Shown in pieces: positions 35,264-43,839 of a stretch of 53,340 nucleotides of DNA. Both the position numbers and the translations under genes were made by a program. Position 1 is the stretch's first letter. Every line of letters starts with the position of its first letter. Source of the stretch: JAKPQD01 sp029572965 (GTDB lineage: Bacteria; Bacteroidota; Bacteroidia; Bacteroidales; DTGW01). A model generated the notes under the pieces. It saw nothing but the letters and a program-made list of their open reading frames with translations. It made no database searches and was not told where the DNA came from. The stretch is from positions 1 to 53,340 of the forward strand of contig DAOSPF010000015.1 in NCBI GenBank assembly GCA_035374585.1, read 5' to 3'.

Positions 35264-36772
35264 CTAATGTTTCGCAGTTTCAATTTGTTTAAACGCCTTG
35301 GGCAGGGCATTGATAATATCATTAGCCATAAGGCTTTCCTGACAAAGCTCTTTTGCAGCAATATCTCCAGCCAAGCCATGTAAAAAAACTCCTGTTATAG
35401 CAGCATGTGCAGCATCATACCCTTGAGCCAATAAACTGACAATAACACCTGTGAGTACATCCCCACTTCCGGCAGTGGCCATACCATTATTCCCAGTCGG
35501 GTTAAAATAACAATGCCCTGATGGTAATGCCACTATCGAATAATGCCCTTTTAAAACAATAATAATATCAAGGGATATGGCATTTTCTATGAGCCTGGCA
35601 AGCCGTTCCTCACTATTGGCTGATGAACCAAAAAGCCTGTCGAACTCTTTAGGATGCGGTGTTAATATAGTATTGGCTGGTAGTTCGTTTTTCAACTGAG
35701 GCTTAGACGCAAGTATATTCAATGCATCAGCATCTATAACAAGGTTCTTAGGGCGACTTTTTATCAACCGCGAAAAAGCAGTTTTAGTACTATTAGTAAT
35801 ACCAAGGCCAGGCCCAACAGCAACAGCTGAATAATAACTAATTTCAGGGATATTTGAAGTATAATTATCACCTTTATCAAGGCTTAGAATGGCTTCGTTG
35901 ATGGCAACCGGCAATATACCAGCCAAAGCAGAAGGAACGTGAGAGGTAAGCAATCCACATCCGCAACGCAATGCTGCTTTAGCAGAGAGAATAGCCGCTC
36001 CGGGCATAGACCTGCTGCCTGCTATTATCAGTGCATGGCCAAATGTACCCTTATGCCCGAACTTTAACCTTTTCTTAATGTGAATATCTGATGTTTCGGT
36101 CAAAACATATTGAACCTGGGTCTGGGCAACTGCATTTTTGTCAAGTCCGATATCCAGCACTGTCCAATCACCAACAAATTGGGCATTTTCAGCAAAAAAG
36201 AAAGACAAAAAAGGAAACTGGAATGTCAGTGTATGTTGAGCATTGAAAACTGTTTGCCCTGTATTGGCCTTAACATCCATCAATCCTGTAGGTATATCTA
36301 TAGCTATTTTATAGGCTTTTATTTTATTAAGTTTTTCAATCAGCTCAGCCAATCTGCCATCCAGCGGTTTGTTCAGGCCAGAGCCCAGCACAGCATCGAC
36401 AATTACATCATCTTCTTTTATTGCAGGCAAGTGTTCTTCAATGTTTTCAAACCTTACATACACACGGGTATTTTTCAGCCTTCCCAAATTCAACGCTGCG
36501 TCAGGCGAAAGCTTATCTTTTCCAGCGACCAGATAAACAGTAGCTAAATAATCCTGGTTGTCAAGCTGTCTGGCAATAGCCAAACCGTCGCCACCATTGT
36601 TGCCACTACCACAAAAAATATGAAAGTGCTGATGCTTCCCAAAACGAACCATTAGCCAGTGGGTACACTGCCAGGCAGCCCGTTCCATGAGGTCGGCACT
36701 TTTTATAGGTTCTGATTCAATGGTCATCCGGTCAATTTCCCTGGTTTGCGCAGATGTAAGTATTTTCAGCAT
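35264..36772 (-). CDS. nnr: Bifunctional NAD(P)H-hydrate epimerase / ADP-dependent dehydratase
   Basis: A 502-aa cytoplasmic repair enzyme with two domains. The YjeF-N epimerase (1-215) interconverts R- and S-NAD(P)HX and has GSGNNGGDG at 55-63 and AVLGSGLNKPLDGRL. The ribokinase-like YjeF-C dehydratase (about 225-500) uses ADP to restore NAD(P)H and has GHKGTFGHALIIAGSRSMPGAAIL, VGPGLG, NTILTPHPKEFDRL and AGSGDVLTG at 434-442. Both domains look intact. It is divergent from the POT transporter, with a perfect palindrome in the shared spacer. Confidence 0.95.
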   Translation of the reverse strand: MLKILTSAQTREIDRMTIESEPIKSADLMERAAWQCTHWLMVRFGKHQHFHIFCGSGNNGGDGLAIARQLDNQDYLATVYLVAGKDKLSPDAALNLGRLKNTRVYVRFENIEEHLPAIKEDDVIVDAVLGSGLNKPLDGRLAELIEKLNKIKAYKIAIDIPTGLMDVKANTGQTVFNAQHTLTFQFPFLSFFFAENAQFVGDWTVLDIGLDKNAVAQTQVQYVLTETSDIHIKKRLKFGHKGTFGHALIIAGSRSMPGAAILSAKAALRCGCGLLTSHVPSALAGILPVAINEAILSLDKGDNYTSNIPEISYYSAVAVGPGLGITNSTKTAFSRLIKSRPKNLVIDADALNILASKPQLKNELPANTILTPHPKEFDRLFGSSANSEERLARLIENAISLDIIIVLKGHYSIVALPSGHCYFNPTGNNGMATAGSGDVLTGVIVSLLAQGYDAAHAAITGVFLHGLAGDIAAKELCQESLMANDIINALPKAFKQIETAKH

Positions 36773-36821
36773 GGTAACACTGGTTTTAAGTTACAATTGA
36801 AAACTCCTTAGAAGGGCATAT

Positions 36822-36840
36822 TTTGTCAAACTTTGACAAA
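36822..36840. promoter_or_regulatory. Perfect palindrome between nnr and the peptide transporter
   Basis: TTTGTCAAACTTTGACAAA is a perfect 9-bp inverted repeat around a single C, in the 147-bp divergent spacer, 50 bp from the nnr start and 79 bp from the transporter start. The size and symmetry fit a dimeric regulator's operator. It also contains TTGACA, but no good -10 or TAnnTTTG follows. Confidence 0.55.
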
Positions 36841-36919
36841 GTTATTTTTCTTATTGCAATAATGTTTTAAATTAGCACCTTAGATGTTATAAAGTTTATC
36901 AAACAAAAATACGAAAAAT

Positions 36920-38572
36920 ATGTTCAAAGGACATCCCAAAGGCTTATATGTGCTCTTTATTTCCAATATGGGCGAACGTTTTGGTTTTTATACCATGTTT
37001 GCTATTCTCACCCTTTTTTTGCAAGACCATTTTGGATGGAACGAAAGTCAGGCCAGCATCCTGTATGGGTGGTTTATCATGTTGAGTTACCTGACTCCTC
37101 TGTTGGGAGGCATTTTGGCTGATAAATTCTTTGGATATGGCAAGGCGGTGATATTAGGTCTCATTGTTATGGCTTTGGGATACCTTGTTTTATCTCAAGG
37201 GAATGGTTCAACTCCTTATACAATCTATGCCGGATTGTTTATTGTTGCATTAGGGATTGGATTTTTCAAAGGAAACCTCAATGTCCTTGTCGGAAACCTA
37301 TACAATACCTCAGAACTAAAGTCATTGAGAGATTCAGCTTTTATCATTTACTACATGGGCATCAATGCCGGAGCACTCTTTGCCCCTTATGCCGCAGCAT
37401 GGGCAAAATCTTTGTTCCTCCAGCATGCAGGCTGGGTTTATGATCCTGCACTACCTTCCGTTTTACACAACATCATAGCAGGCATTGCACCTACTACTGA
37501 GCAGTTAGCTTTGGTAAATAAATACACTAATTCAGCCGATTTGGCAGGTTTTGCCCACAAATACCTTGAATTATTGTCAAAAGGATATCTCATGGCATTT
37601 GGACTGGCAGCAATAGCAAGCGTTGTATCATTAGGCGTATTTTTATTATTTAAAAAGCACTATAAGTACGCCGATTATACATATAAAAATGCAAGTGCTG
37701 ACGCTAAAGAGAAAGAACTCACCCCGACAGAAACCAGGCAGCGACTGGTAGCATTGGGATTAGTATTTTTAGTTGTGATATTTTTTTGGCTGGCCTTTCA
37801 TCAAAATGGCAGCACCCTGACGTTCTTTGCCAGGACATATACCAACCTCGAGGTGGGCAAATTCTCCGGCCTGTTTTTTTCGTTGCCTTTCATTGTTTGT
37901 TTTGTCATTTTTATTTCTCTTTTGCCCTCAGTTTTCAACAAAAAAATTGTAGCCATCCGAAGAAGCCTTTATGGAGCTGTTTCTTTAGTTTTATTGATGG
38001 TTTTGGCTTATTTTATCTATACGCAGCCAGGGCAAAGCACAATAGACCCTTCATTATTCCAGGCATTCAACCCAATTTTTATCATATTGCTGGGTCCATT
38101 GGTAATCTGGGCTTTTTCACTTCTAAACAAACGCGGGGCAGAGCCTTCAACTCCTGCAAAAATTGGCCTGGGAATGTTCATCACGGCCATTGCATTTGGC
38201 TTATTGATAATCCCGTCCATCGGAATGCCTGTGGCAGAGAGCTTACAAGGTGCAACCGTATCTAAAAGTATTGCAGCATCACCGTTTTGGTTGATTAGCA
38301 ATTATTTTGTCATTACTATTGCTGAGTTATGCTTAAGCCCAATGGGCTTATCGTTTGTCTCTAAAATTTCACCACCAAAATATAAAGGTTCTATGCAAGC
38401 CGGATGGTATGTTGCCATGTCTATAGGCAATTTGCTTGCCGGGCTACTTGGGGTTTATTACTATCGCTGGCCATTGTGGGTGTTTTTTGCCATGCTTGCC
38501 ATACTCAGTATTGTCTCAGGGTTATTAATGATGTCTTTGCTAAGGATAATAAAGCAAACTGAAGGGAAGTGA
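36920..38572 (+). CDS. POT-family proton-dependent oligopeptide transporter
   Basis: A 550-aa inner-membrane MFS protein of the POT/PTR2 family importing di- and tripeptides with protons. Family marks: MGERFGFYTMFAILTLFLQDHFGW (the E-x-x-E-R-F-type motif of helix 1, here GERFGFY), LLGGILADKFFGYGKAVILG, GFFKGNLNVLVGNLY, SAFIIYYMGINAGALFAPYAAAW and near the end CLSPMGLSFVSKISPPKYKGSMQAGWYVA. A long central loop at about 175-225 and a cytoplasmic linker at about 248-275 lie between the two six-helix halves. The gene is single, divergent from nnr, and preceded by the palindrome. The substrate is inferred from family only. Confidence 0.92.
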   Translation: MFKGHPKGLYVLFISNMGERFGFYTMFAILTLFLQDHFGWNESQASILYGWFIMLSYLTPLLGGILADKFFGYGKAVILGLIVMALGYLVLSQGNGSTPYTIYAGLFIVALGIGFFKGNLNVLVGNLYNTSELKSLRDSAFIIYYMGINAGALFAPYAAAWAKSLFLQHAGWVYDPALPSVLHNIIAGIAPTTEQLALVNKYTNSADLAGFAHKYLELLSKGYLMAFGLAAIASVVSLGVFLLFKKHYKYADYTYKNASADAKEKELTPTETRQRLVALGLVFLVVIFFWLAFHQNGSTLTFFARTYTNLEVGKFSGLFFSLPFIVCFVIFISLLPSVFNKKIVAIRRSLYGAVSLVLLMVLAYFIYTQPGQSTIDPSLFQAFNPIFIILLGPLVIWAFSLLNKRGAEPSTPAKIGLGMFITAIAFGLLIIPSIGMPVAESLQGATVSKSIAASPFWLISNYFVITIAELCLSPMGLSFVSKISPPKYKGSMQAGWYVAMSIGNLLAGLLGVYYYRWPLWVFFAMLAILSIVSGLLMMSLLRIIKQTEGK

Positions 38573-38628
38573 AAACAAAAAAAATTTATCATGCGTAAAA
38601 ATATGTATTACTTCATTTTGCCCAACCT

Positions 38629-38659
38629 TTTGCAGATACAAAACAAATAACTATATTTG
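38629..38659 (+). promoter_or_regulatory. Promoter of the TPR/SpoIIE phosphatase gene
   Basis: TTTG (38629-38632), 19 bp, TATATTTG (38652-38659): a full match to the Bacteroidota consensus, 72 bp before the ATG. Confidence 0.7.
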
Positions 38660-38731
38660 AAAATTGTTGTAAGGTTGTTAAAAGCGATTGTTTAATAGCT
38701 AATTTATCTATCGTTTGAAGCATTAATCAGA

Positions 38732-40837
38732 ATGAGAAACAAAGCATATATTATACTTTTTTTATTAGTTATTGCACCAATAAATCTTTTGGCAAGAACT
38801 TATAATATTGATAGTCTAAAAATAGAATATAAAAATGCCACAGAAGATACCTCCAAAATCAAAGTTCTTTCGCTCATTGCAGTTAGTTACCTGGATAAAC
38901 AAGATTATGAAAAAGTGATAGAAAATTGCCAGGCAATAATTGAAATTGCAAATGGGAAAAACGACAGGATTGAAATAATCCAAGCATATTATTGGCTTGG
39001 GATATCTTATTATAGAAAAGGTAACGTCAATGAAGCACTTTCCTATTATCTAAAAGCGCTTGCCATAGCAAAAGTTATAAAAAACAATTATAAATCTGAC
39101 ATTTTAAATGACATAGCTGTTTTATATAAAGGCAGAGGAGAATATTTAAAAGCTATTGAATATTTTCAACAAAATCTTGAATATGCCGAACAGGTAAAAG
39201 ATAGCCTGATGATTGGCAAGACCTTAAATAACATGGCCAATGTATATTTTTCTTATGGCATTTACCAAAAGTCAATTGAATATTATGAAAAAAGTATCCC
39301 TATTTTTCATAACATTGGCAAAGAGATGTATGTAGCTTATCTTTATATAAATCTCGGTTTGAGCTATAAGAAAGTTAATCAAAGAACTAAAGCCTTAGAA
39401 TCATTTAATAAGAGCAAAGAAATATTTTCTTCTCTAAAATTTAAGGCTGGCATAGCCCAGGTAAATGGAGAGCTGGGGACTTATTATGCAGAACAAGGCA
39501 ACTATAACATGGCCTTAAGGTTTCATGAACAATCTCTTGTTGTTTATATAGCATTAGGTGAAAAAATGCTTATTGCCCAAACATATCAAGCAATTGGCGA
39601 AGTTTATCAAAAATCGGGAGCAGCCTCTACAGCATTAACTTATTATGAAAAAAGTTTGGCTTTGTTTAAAGAACTCAACGCCAAAAAAGAAATGCTGGAC
39701 AATTATCAGAATATTGCCAGTATTTATTCTGTTTTGGGAGACTATAAAAAAGCTTACGAAAATTTCAAAACATACTCCAACCTCAAAGACTCTACCCTTA
39801 GCGATGACTTCCTGAAGCAAATGCAGGAAATGGAAGCCAAGTACGAATCGGCCAAGAAAGAAAACGAGATAAAGCTGCAAAAGGCCGAAATTTCAAAGAA
39901 AGATGCTGAAAGTAAACGCAAAAACATCTTTATGATTGCTATCGGCTTGATAGCGCTTATGGTGATTGGGTTTGCAGTACTTATATTCAAACAATATTCA
40001 GAAAAGAAAAAAGCCAATATCCTGCTTGCCCAACAAAATGACGAAATAAAAAAACAACGTGACCAGATATTCCAGCAAAAAAAGGAAATAACGGATAGCA
40101 TCCATTATGCAAGCCGCATACAACGTGCTGTTTTACCAGCATCAAAACTACTGGATGATGCCGGAATTAAACATTTCATTTTGTACAAACCACGCGACAT
40201 TGTTAGTGGCGACTTTTATTGGATTAACCAAAAAGACAACAAGTTGATAGTTGCTGCTGCCGACTGTACCGGACATGGAGTGCCAGGCGCATTCATGAGT
40301 ATGTTGGGCATGGCCTTTTTGAATGAAATTGTAACCAAAGCCGAATTTAACAATGCCGCCGATATCCTCAACCAACTTCGCGTATTGATTGTAAAATCGT
40401 TGCACCAAAGCGGCAAGCAAGAAGAAACTAAAGATGGCATGGACATTACTCTTTGTATGATTGACAAAGAAAACTGGAATTTACAATTTGCAGGGGCTTT
40501 TAACCCACTGTACCTTATACGTAATGGCGAAATTATTGAAGGCCCTGCAGACCGTATGCCTGTGGGCTTCCATGACAAACTTGAAGTGCCGTTTACCAAC
40601 ACAGAGCTGCCCATACAGGCTGGCGACACCTTGTATGTTTTCTCTGATGGGTATGTTGACCAATTTGGGGGCGAAAATGGCAAGAAATTCATGGCCAAAC
40701 GTTTCAAACAACTTCTTCTCGATATACAAGACAAACCTATGGATACCCAACGCGATATTCTTGATACTAATATTATAGACTGGCGCGGCGAACTTGACCA
40801 GGTGGACGATATCTTGGTTATTGGAATGAGGTTGTAA
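38732..40837 (+). CDS. TPR-sensor SpoIIE/PP2C-type serine phosphatase
   Basis: A 701-aa membrane protein: signal or anchor at residues 1-22, an extracytoplasmic array of about seven tetratricopeptide repeats (40-350), a coiled coil (355-398), a transmembrane helix (399-419), a second coiled coil (420-455) and a cytoplasmic SpoIIE/PP2C phosphatase (about 470-701). Metal-binding residues are visible: SGDFYW (D494), ADCTGHGVPGAF (D511) and the terminal QVDDILVIG. It probably senses an envelope signal and dephosphorylates an anti-sigma-antagonist-like partner. No such partner is adjacent. Codon usage splits sharply: all seven arginines up to residue 263 use AGA/AGG, whereas 11 of 12 from residue 396 use CGN. 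That suggests a recombinant gene. Confidence 0.9.
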   Translation: MRNKAYIILFLLVIAPINLLARTYNIDSLKIEYKNATEDTSKIKVLSLIAVSYLDKQDYEKVIENCQAIIEIANGKNDRIEIIQAYYWLGISYYRKGNVNEALSYYLKALAIAKVIKNNYKSDILNDIAVLYKGRGEYLKAIEYFQQNLEYAEQVKDSLMIGKTLNNMANVYFSYGIYQKSIEYYEKSIPIFHNIGKEMYVAYLYINLGLSYKKVNQRTKALESFNKSKEIFSSLKFKAGIAQVNGELGTYYAEQGNYNMALRFHEQSLVVYIALGEKMLIAQTYQAIGEVYQKSGAASTALTYYEKSLALFKELNAKKEMLDNYQNIASIYSVLGDYKKAYENFKTYSNLKDSTLSDDFLKQMQEMEAKYESAKKENEIKLQKAEISKKDAESKRKNIFMIAIGLIALMVIGFAVLIFKQYSEKKKANILLAQQNDEIKKQRDQIFQQKKEITDSIHYASRIQRAVLPASKLLDDAGIKHFILYKPRDIVSGDFYWINQKDNKLIVAAADCTGHGVPGAFMSMLGMAFLNEIVTKAEFNNAADILNQLRVLIVKSLHQSGKQEETKDGMDITLCMIDKENWNLQFAGAFNPLYLIRNGEIIEGPADRMPVGFHDKLEVPFTNTELPIQAGDTLYVFSDGYVDQFGGENGKKFMAKRFKQLLLDIQDKPMDTQRDILDTNIIDWRGELDQVDDILVIGMRL

Positions 40838-40880
40838 TATTTTTATTGAATTAAGCTTTTAACTAATATTTCAAAGAATT

Positions 40881-40985
40881 CTTTTTACCGCAACAGAGTA
40901 TTAATATCCATATCGCAAAGAACTGCAAGGAAAATATTTAAACCTTTGCGGTTCTCTGCGAATACTTTTGTGTACTCTGCAATTT
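40881..40985. repeat. Imperfect nested palindrome of CTTTGCG/CTCTGCG units
   Basis: The core arms are CGCAAAGAACTGCAAGG (40914-40930) and CCTTTGCGGTTCTCTGCG (40943-40960), pairing with few mismatches. An outer pair is ACCGCAACAGAGTA (from 40887) and TGTACTCTGCAAT (40971-40983). The element lies between the SpoIIE phosphatase and argR and shows no coding frame. Sequences of this style recur in Bacteroidota intergenic regions. As a long RNA hairpin it may end the upstream transcript, though it has no T-run. Confidence 0.65.
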
Positions 40986-41075
40986 ATCTTTCTCTAAAAG
41001 CCTAATTCAATATTTTATACTGCATATTGCAGTTTTTCCCTCTTAATTTACTTAAAGTTTTTATAAATAATTGCA

Positions 41076-41083
41076 TATTTTTG
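41076..41083 (+). promoter_or_regulatory. -7 element upstream of argR
   Basis: TATTTTTG matches TAnnTTTG, 24 bp before the argR ATG. The -33 position has only TTA, so the promoter may be weak or activator-dependent. Confidence 0.4.
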
Positions 41084-41107
41084 CACTCGAAATGAATATC
41101 TATACAG

Positions 41108-41590
41108 ATGAGTGTAAAAACAAAAAGGCTTATCGCCATTCGCAAAATACTTAGTACTTCGCAAATCGGCACCCAGGAAGAATTGCTGGAAGAGCTTTCC
41201 AATAAAGGATTTCAGGTAACACAAGCTACGCTTTCGCGTGATTTAAAGATGCTCAAAGTTGGTAAAATGGCCGAAGCCGGCAAAGGTTATGTCTATTTTT
41301 TGCCCTCAGACCATGAAAACAAAGCTGCCAAAGCTACCGACTCAAGAGATAGTTTTCCTATTAATGGTTTCCTATCGTTAACTTTTTCAAAAGGACTGGC
41401 AGTAATAAAAACCAAATCAGGCTATGCCAGCAGTGTAGCTTCTCTGATTGACAGTTCCGATTGTTATGAAATTATTGGTACCATAGCCGGGGATGATACT
41501 ATTCTCATCATCCCTGTTGAAGATGCAACACCTCAAGACATTCGTAATGCCCTGAAACTAATCATGCCAGATTTGGAGAATAAAATTTAA
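41108..41590 (+). CDS. argR: Arginine repressor ArgR
   Basis: A 160-aa transcription factor that forms arginine-bound hexamers. The N-terminal winged helix-turn-helix is at 1-75 (LIAIRKILSTSQIGTQEELLEELSNKGFQVTQATLSRDLKMLKVGK). The C-terminal oligomerisation and arginine-binding domain is at about 90-160 with the diagnostic GTIAGDDTILIIPVED. It is first in a cluster of proline/arginine genes and would be expected to control itself and the cluster. Confidence 0.95.
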   Translation: MSVKTKRLIAIRKILSTSQIGTQEELLEELSNKGFQVTQATLSRDLKMLKVGKMAEAGKGYVYFLPSDHENKAAKATDSRDSFPINGFLSLTFSKGLAVIKTKSGYASSVASLIDSSDCYEIIGTIAGDDTILIIPVEDATPQDIRNALKLIMPDLENKI

Positions 41591-41628
41591 AAACAAATTT
41601 AAAGACCGGCCAAGTAGCGAAAATTAAC

Positions 41629-41636
41629 TAAATTTG
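41629..41636 (+). promoter_or_regulatory. -7 element between argR and proC
   Basis: TAAATTTG matches TAnnTTTG, 20 bp before proC; no -33 TTTG is seen. It may give proC and downstream genes transcription independent of argR. Confidence 0.35.
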
Positions 41637-41656
41637 CGGGTTTAAAGCGTTTAATT

Positions 41657-42469
41657 ATGGGCTCAGTAAAAAATACTAAAATAACCATCCTTGGCGGTGG
41701 AAACATCGGGATGTCGATTGCTGCAGGGTTAATCAAATCAGGCCAATGGAAAGCTTCAGATTTGACTATCACCCGGGTAGCCTCTCAATCACTTACAGAT
41801 ATTGTAAATATGGGTATAAATGCCACCCATGACAACAAAAAAGCATTGAAAGATGCTGATTTTGTTTTTTTAGCTGTTCAGCCACGTCAGGCTGTCAAGG
41901 TTCTTGAAGATATTAAAGAAGCCCTGGATCCTAAAAAACATAATATAATATCTGTTGTAACTGCTTTAAGCTTTGCCGATATCGAAAAAGTAATAGGTAA
42001 AGGTTTCTCTCTTACGCGCATTATGCCCAATACAGCCATTTCTATATGCGAATCGATGACATGCATGGCCAGCAATGATACTGAATCTGAAATGTTCAAA
42101 AAAGCACAGGCTTTAGTTAACCACCTTGGAAAAACCCTGATTATAGAAGAAAAGATGATGGCAGCTGCTACAGTGCTTGCCTCATGCGGAACAGCTTTTA
42201 TGATGCGTTTTATCCGTGCTGCGGCACAGGGCGGCATCCAGGTAGGTTTTCATGCCAGCGAGGCCCAGTACATTGTAGCCCAGGTTGCAAAAGGGGCAGC
42301 TTGTCTTTTGATGGAAAACGGCCTGCATCCCGAACAAGAGATTGACAAAGTTACTACCCCTATGGGCCTTACCATCAAAGGCCTGAACGAAATGGAACAC
42401 AACGGCCTCAGCTCGGCTGTAATCAAAGGGATAGTACACTCCTACAACGAAATGGAAAAAATTAAATAA
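41657..42469 (+). CDS. proC: Pyrroline-5-carboxylate reductase
   Basis: A 270-aa cytoplasmic enzyme for the last step of proline synthesis. The Rossmann NAD(P)-binding motif is at the N-terminus (ITILGGGNIGMSIAAGLIKSG). VFLAVQPRQAVKVL, RIMPNTAISICESMTCMA and the C-terminal helical dimer domain follow, with IDKVTTPMGLTIKGLNEMEHNGLSSAVIKGI. The usual VTTPGGTT signature reads VTTPMGLT here, a modest divergence. It lies 66 bp after argR and 15 bp before argH. Confidence 0.92.
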   Translation: MGSVKNTKITILGGGNIGMSIAAGLIKSGQWKASDLTITRVASQSLTDIVNMGINATHDNKKALKDADFVFLAVQPRQAVKVLEDIKEALDPKKHNIISVVTALSFADIEKVIGKGFSLTRIMPNTAISICESMTCMASNDTESEMFKKAQALVNHLGKTLIIEEKMMAAATVLASCGTAFMMRFIRAAAQGGIQVGFHASEAQYIVAQVAKGAACLLMENGLHPEQEIDKVTTPMGLTIKGLNEMEHNGLSSAVIKGIVHSYNEMEKIK

Positions 42470-42484
42470 TCAGACCTTTAAAAA

Positions 42485-43813
42485 ATGAAGCTTTGGGATA
42501 AAGGAACTCCTGTAAACCAACGTGTAGAGCAATTTACCGTAGGCCGTGACCGTGAAATGGATAAAATGCTTGCAAAAGCGGACATCTTAGGTTCGTTGGC
42601 CCATATCGCCATGCTCAACAGCATTGGACTTATTGCAGATGATGAATTAAAGCTTTTGTCAGCTGCTTTGAAAGATATTTACAAAAACCATCTTACGGAT
42701 TTTACCATAGAACCTGGTGTAGAAGATGTGCATTCGCAAATAGAGCTTATGCTAACCCGCAAGCTTGGCGATGTAGGAAAGAAAATCCACAGCGGCCGTT
42801 CACGCAACGACCAGGTGCTGGTGGATATTAAGATTTTTGCCCGCGAACAAATCAGGGAAATCCATGATTTGATATTAACGCTTTTTGAAACGCTTGTTGC
42901 ACTTAGCGAAAAACATAAAAATGTTCTAATCCCAGGTTATACGCACCTTCAAATAGCCATGCCATCGTCTTTTGGCTTGTGGTTTGGAGCTTATGCCGAG
43001 AGCCTTACAGATGACCTGCTAATGCTGCAAACGGCGTATCGCATTACCAATCAGAACCCGTTAGGGTCGGCTGCCGGGTACGGCTCATCGTTTCCGCTTA
43101 ACCGCACCATGACTACAAAGTTGTTGGGTTTTGAAACCCTCAATTTTAATGTTATTTATGCTCAGATGAACCGTGGAAAGACTGAAAAGACCATAAGCTT
43201 TGCACTCTCTTCCATTGCTGCCACGCTGGCCAAGATGTCTATGGATATTTGCCTGTTTATGAGCCAAAATTTTAGTTTTGTCAGCTTCCCCGATGAGCTT
43301 ACCACAGGCTCGAGCATCATGCCACACAAGAAAAACCCCGACGTTTTTGAACTTATCAGGGCCAAAGGAAACCGCATACAGGCATTGCCAAACGAGATAA
43401 GCATGATGCTTACTAACCTTACATCGGGCTATCACCGCGATTTTCAGCTGCTAAAAGAAATCCTTTTCCCGGCCATGGAAGACATGAAAGCCATGCTGGA
43501 CATTGCCAACATGATGTTGCAGAATATCAGGGTAAAAGACGACATCCTGAAAGACGAGAAATATAAGTATATCTTCAGTGTGGAAGAAGTAAACCGCCTG
43601 GTATTGAAAGGTGTTCCTTTCCGCGATGCTTATAAACAAGTTGGAGGGCAGATAGCTGAAGGAAAATTCAATCCATCATTGACAGTAAAACATACTCATG
43701 AAGGGAGTATTGGAAACCTTTGTAATGAAAATATAAGAAAAAAGATGCAAAATATCAGCGAAGGCTTTTGTTTTGCCAATGTTGACAAAGCTTTACAGCA
43801 TTTGTTACAATAA
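42485..43813 (+). CDS. argH: Argininosuccinate lyase
   Basis: A 442-aa enzyme of the fumarase/aspartase superfamily that splits argininosuccinate into arginine and fumarate. The start MKLWDKGTPVNQRVEQFTVGRDREMD is typical of Bacteroidota ArgH. SGRSRNDQV (103-111), GYTHLQIAMPSSFG with the catalytic His (H154), and the superfamily signature GSSIMPHKKNPDVFE (275-289) with the catalytic serine loop are intact. It sits between proC and proB, whereas argG, argC, argD, argB and the carbamoyltransferase gene are not present beside it. Confidence 0.95.
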   Translation: MKLWDKGTPVNQRVEQFTVGRDREMDKMLAKADILGSLAHIAMLNSIGLIADDELKLLSAALKDIYKNHLTDFTIEPGVEDVHSQIELMLTRKLGDVGKKIHSGRSRNDQVLVDIKIFAREQIREIHDLILTLFETLVALSEKHKNVLIPGYTHLQIAMPSSFGLWFGAYAESLTDDLLMLQTAYRITNQNPLGSAAGYGSSFPLNRTMTTKLLGFETLNFNVIYAQMNRGKTEKTISFALSSIAATLAKMSMDICLFMSQNFSFVSFPDELTTGSSIMPHKKNPDVFELIRAKGNRIQALPNEISMMLTNLTSGYHRDFQLLKEILFPAMEDMKAMLDIANMMLQNIRVKDDILKDEKYKYIFSVEEVNRLVLKGVPFRDAYKQVGGQIAEGKFNPSLTVKHTHEGSIGNLCNENIRKKMQNISEGFCFANVDKALQHLLQ

Positions 43814-43839
43814 CCCCAATTTAAACAATTGATTATTTT

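Noticed and set aside
36110..36547. 145-codon plus-strand frame opposite nnr
   Set aside because: The nnr frame on the other strand carries intact enzyme motifs; the antisense translation shows no family features.
36833..36863. Sigma-70-type TTGACA promoter for the POT transporter
   Set aside because: TTGACA is part of the palindrome, no acceptable -10 follows at 17 bp, and Bacteroidota use a different promoter consensus.
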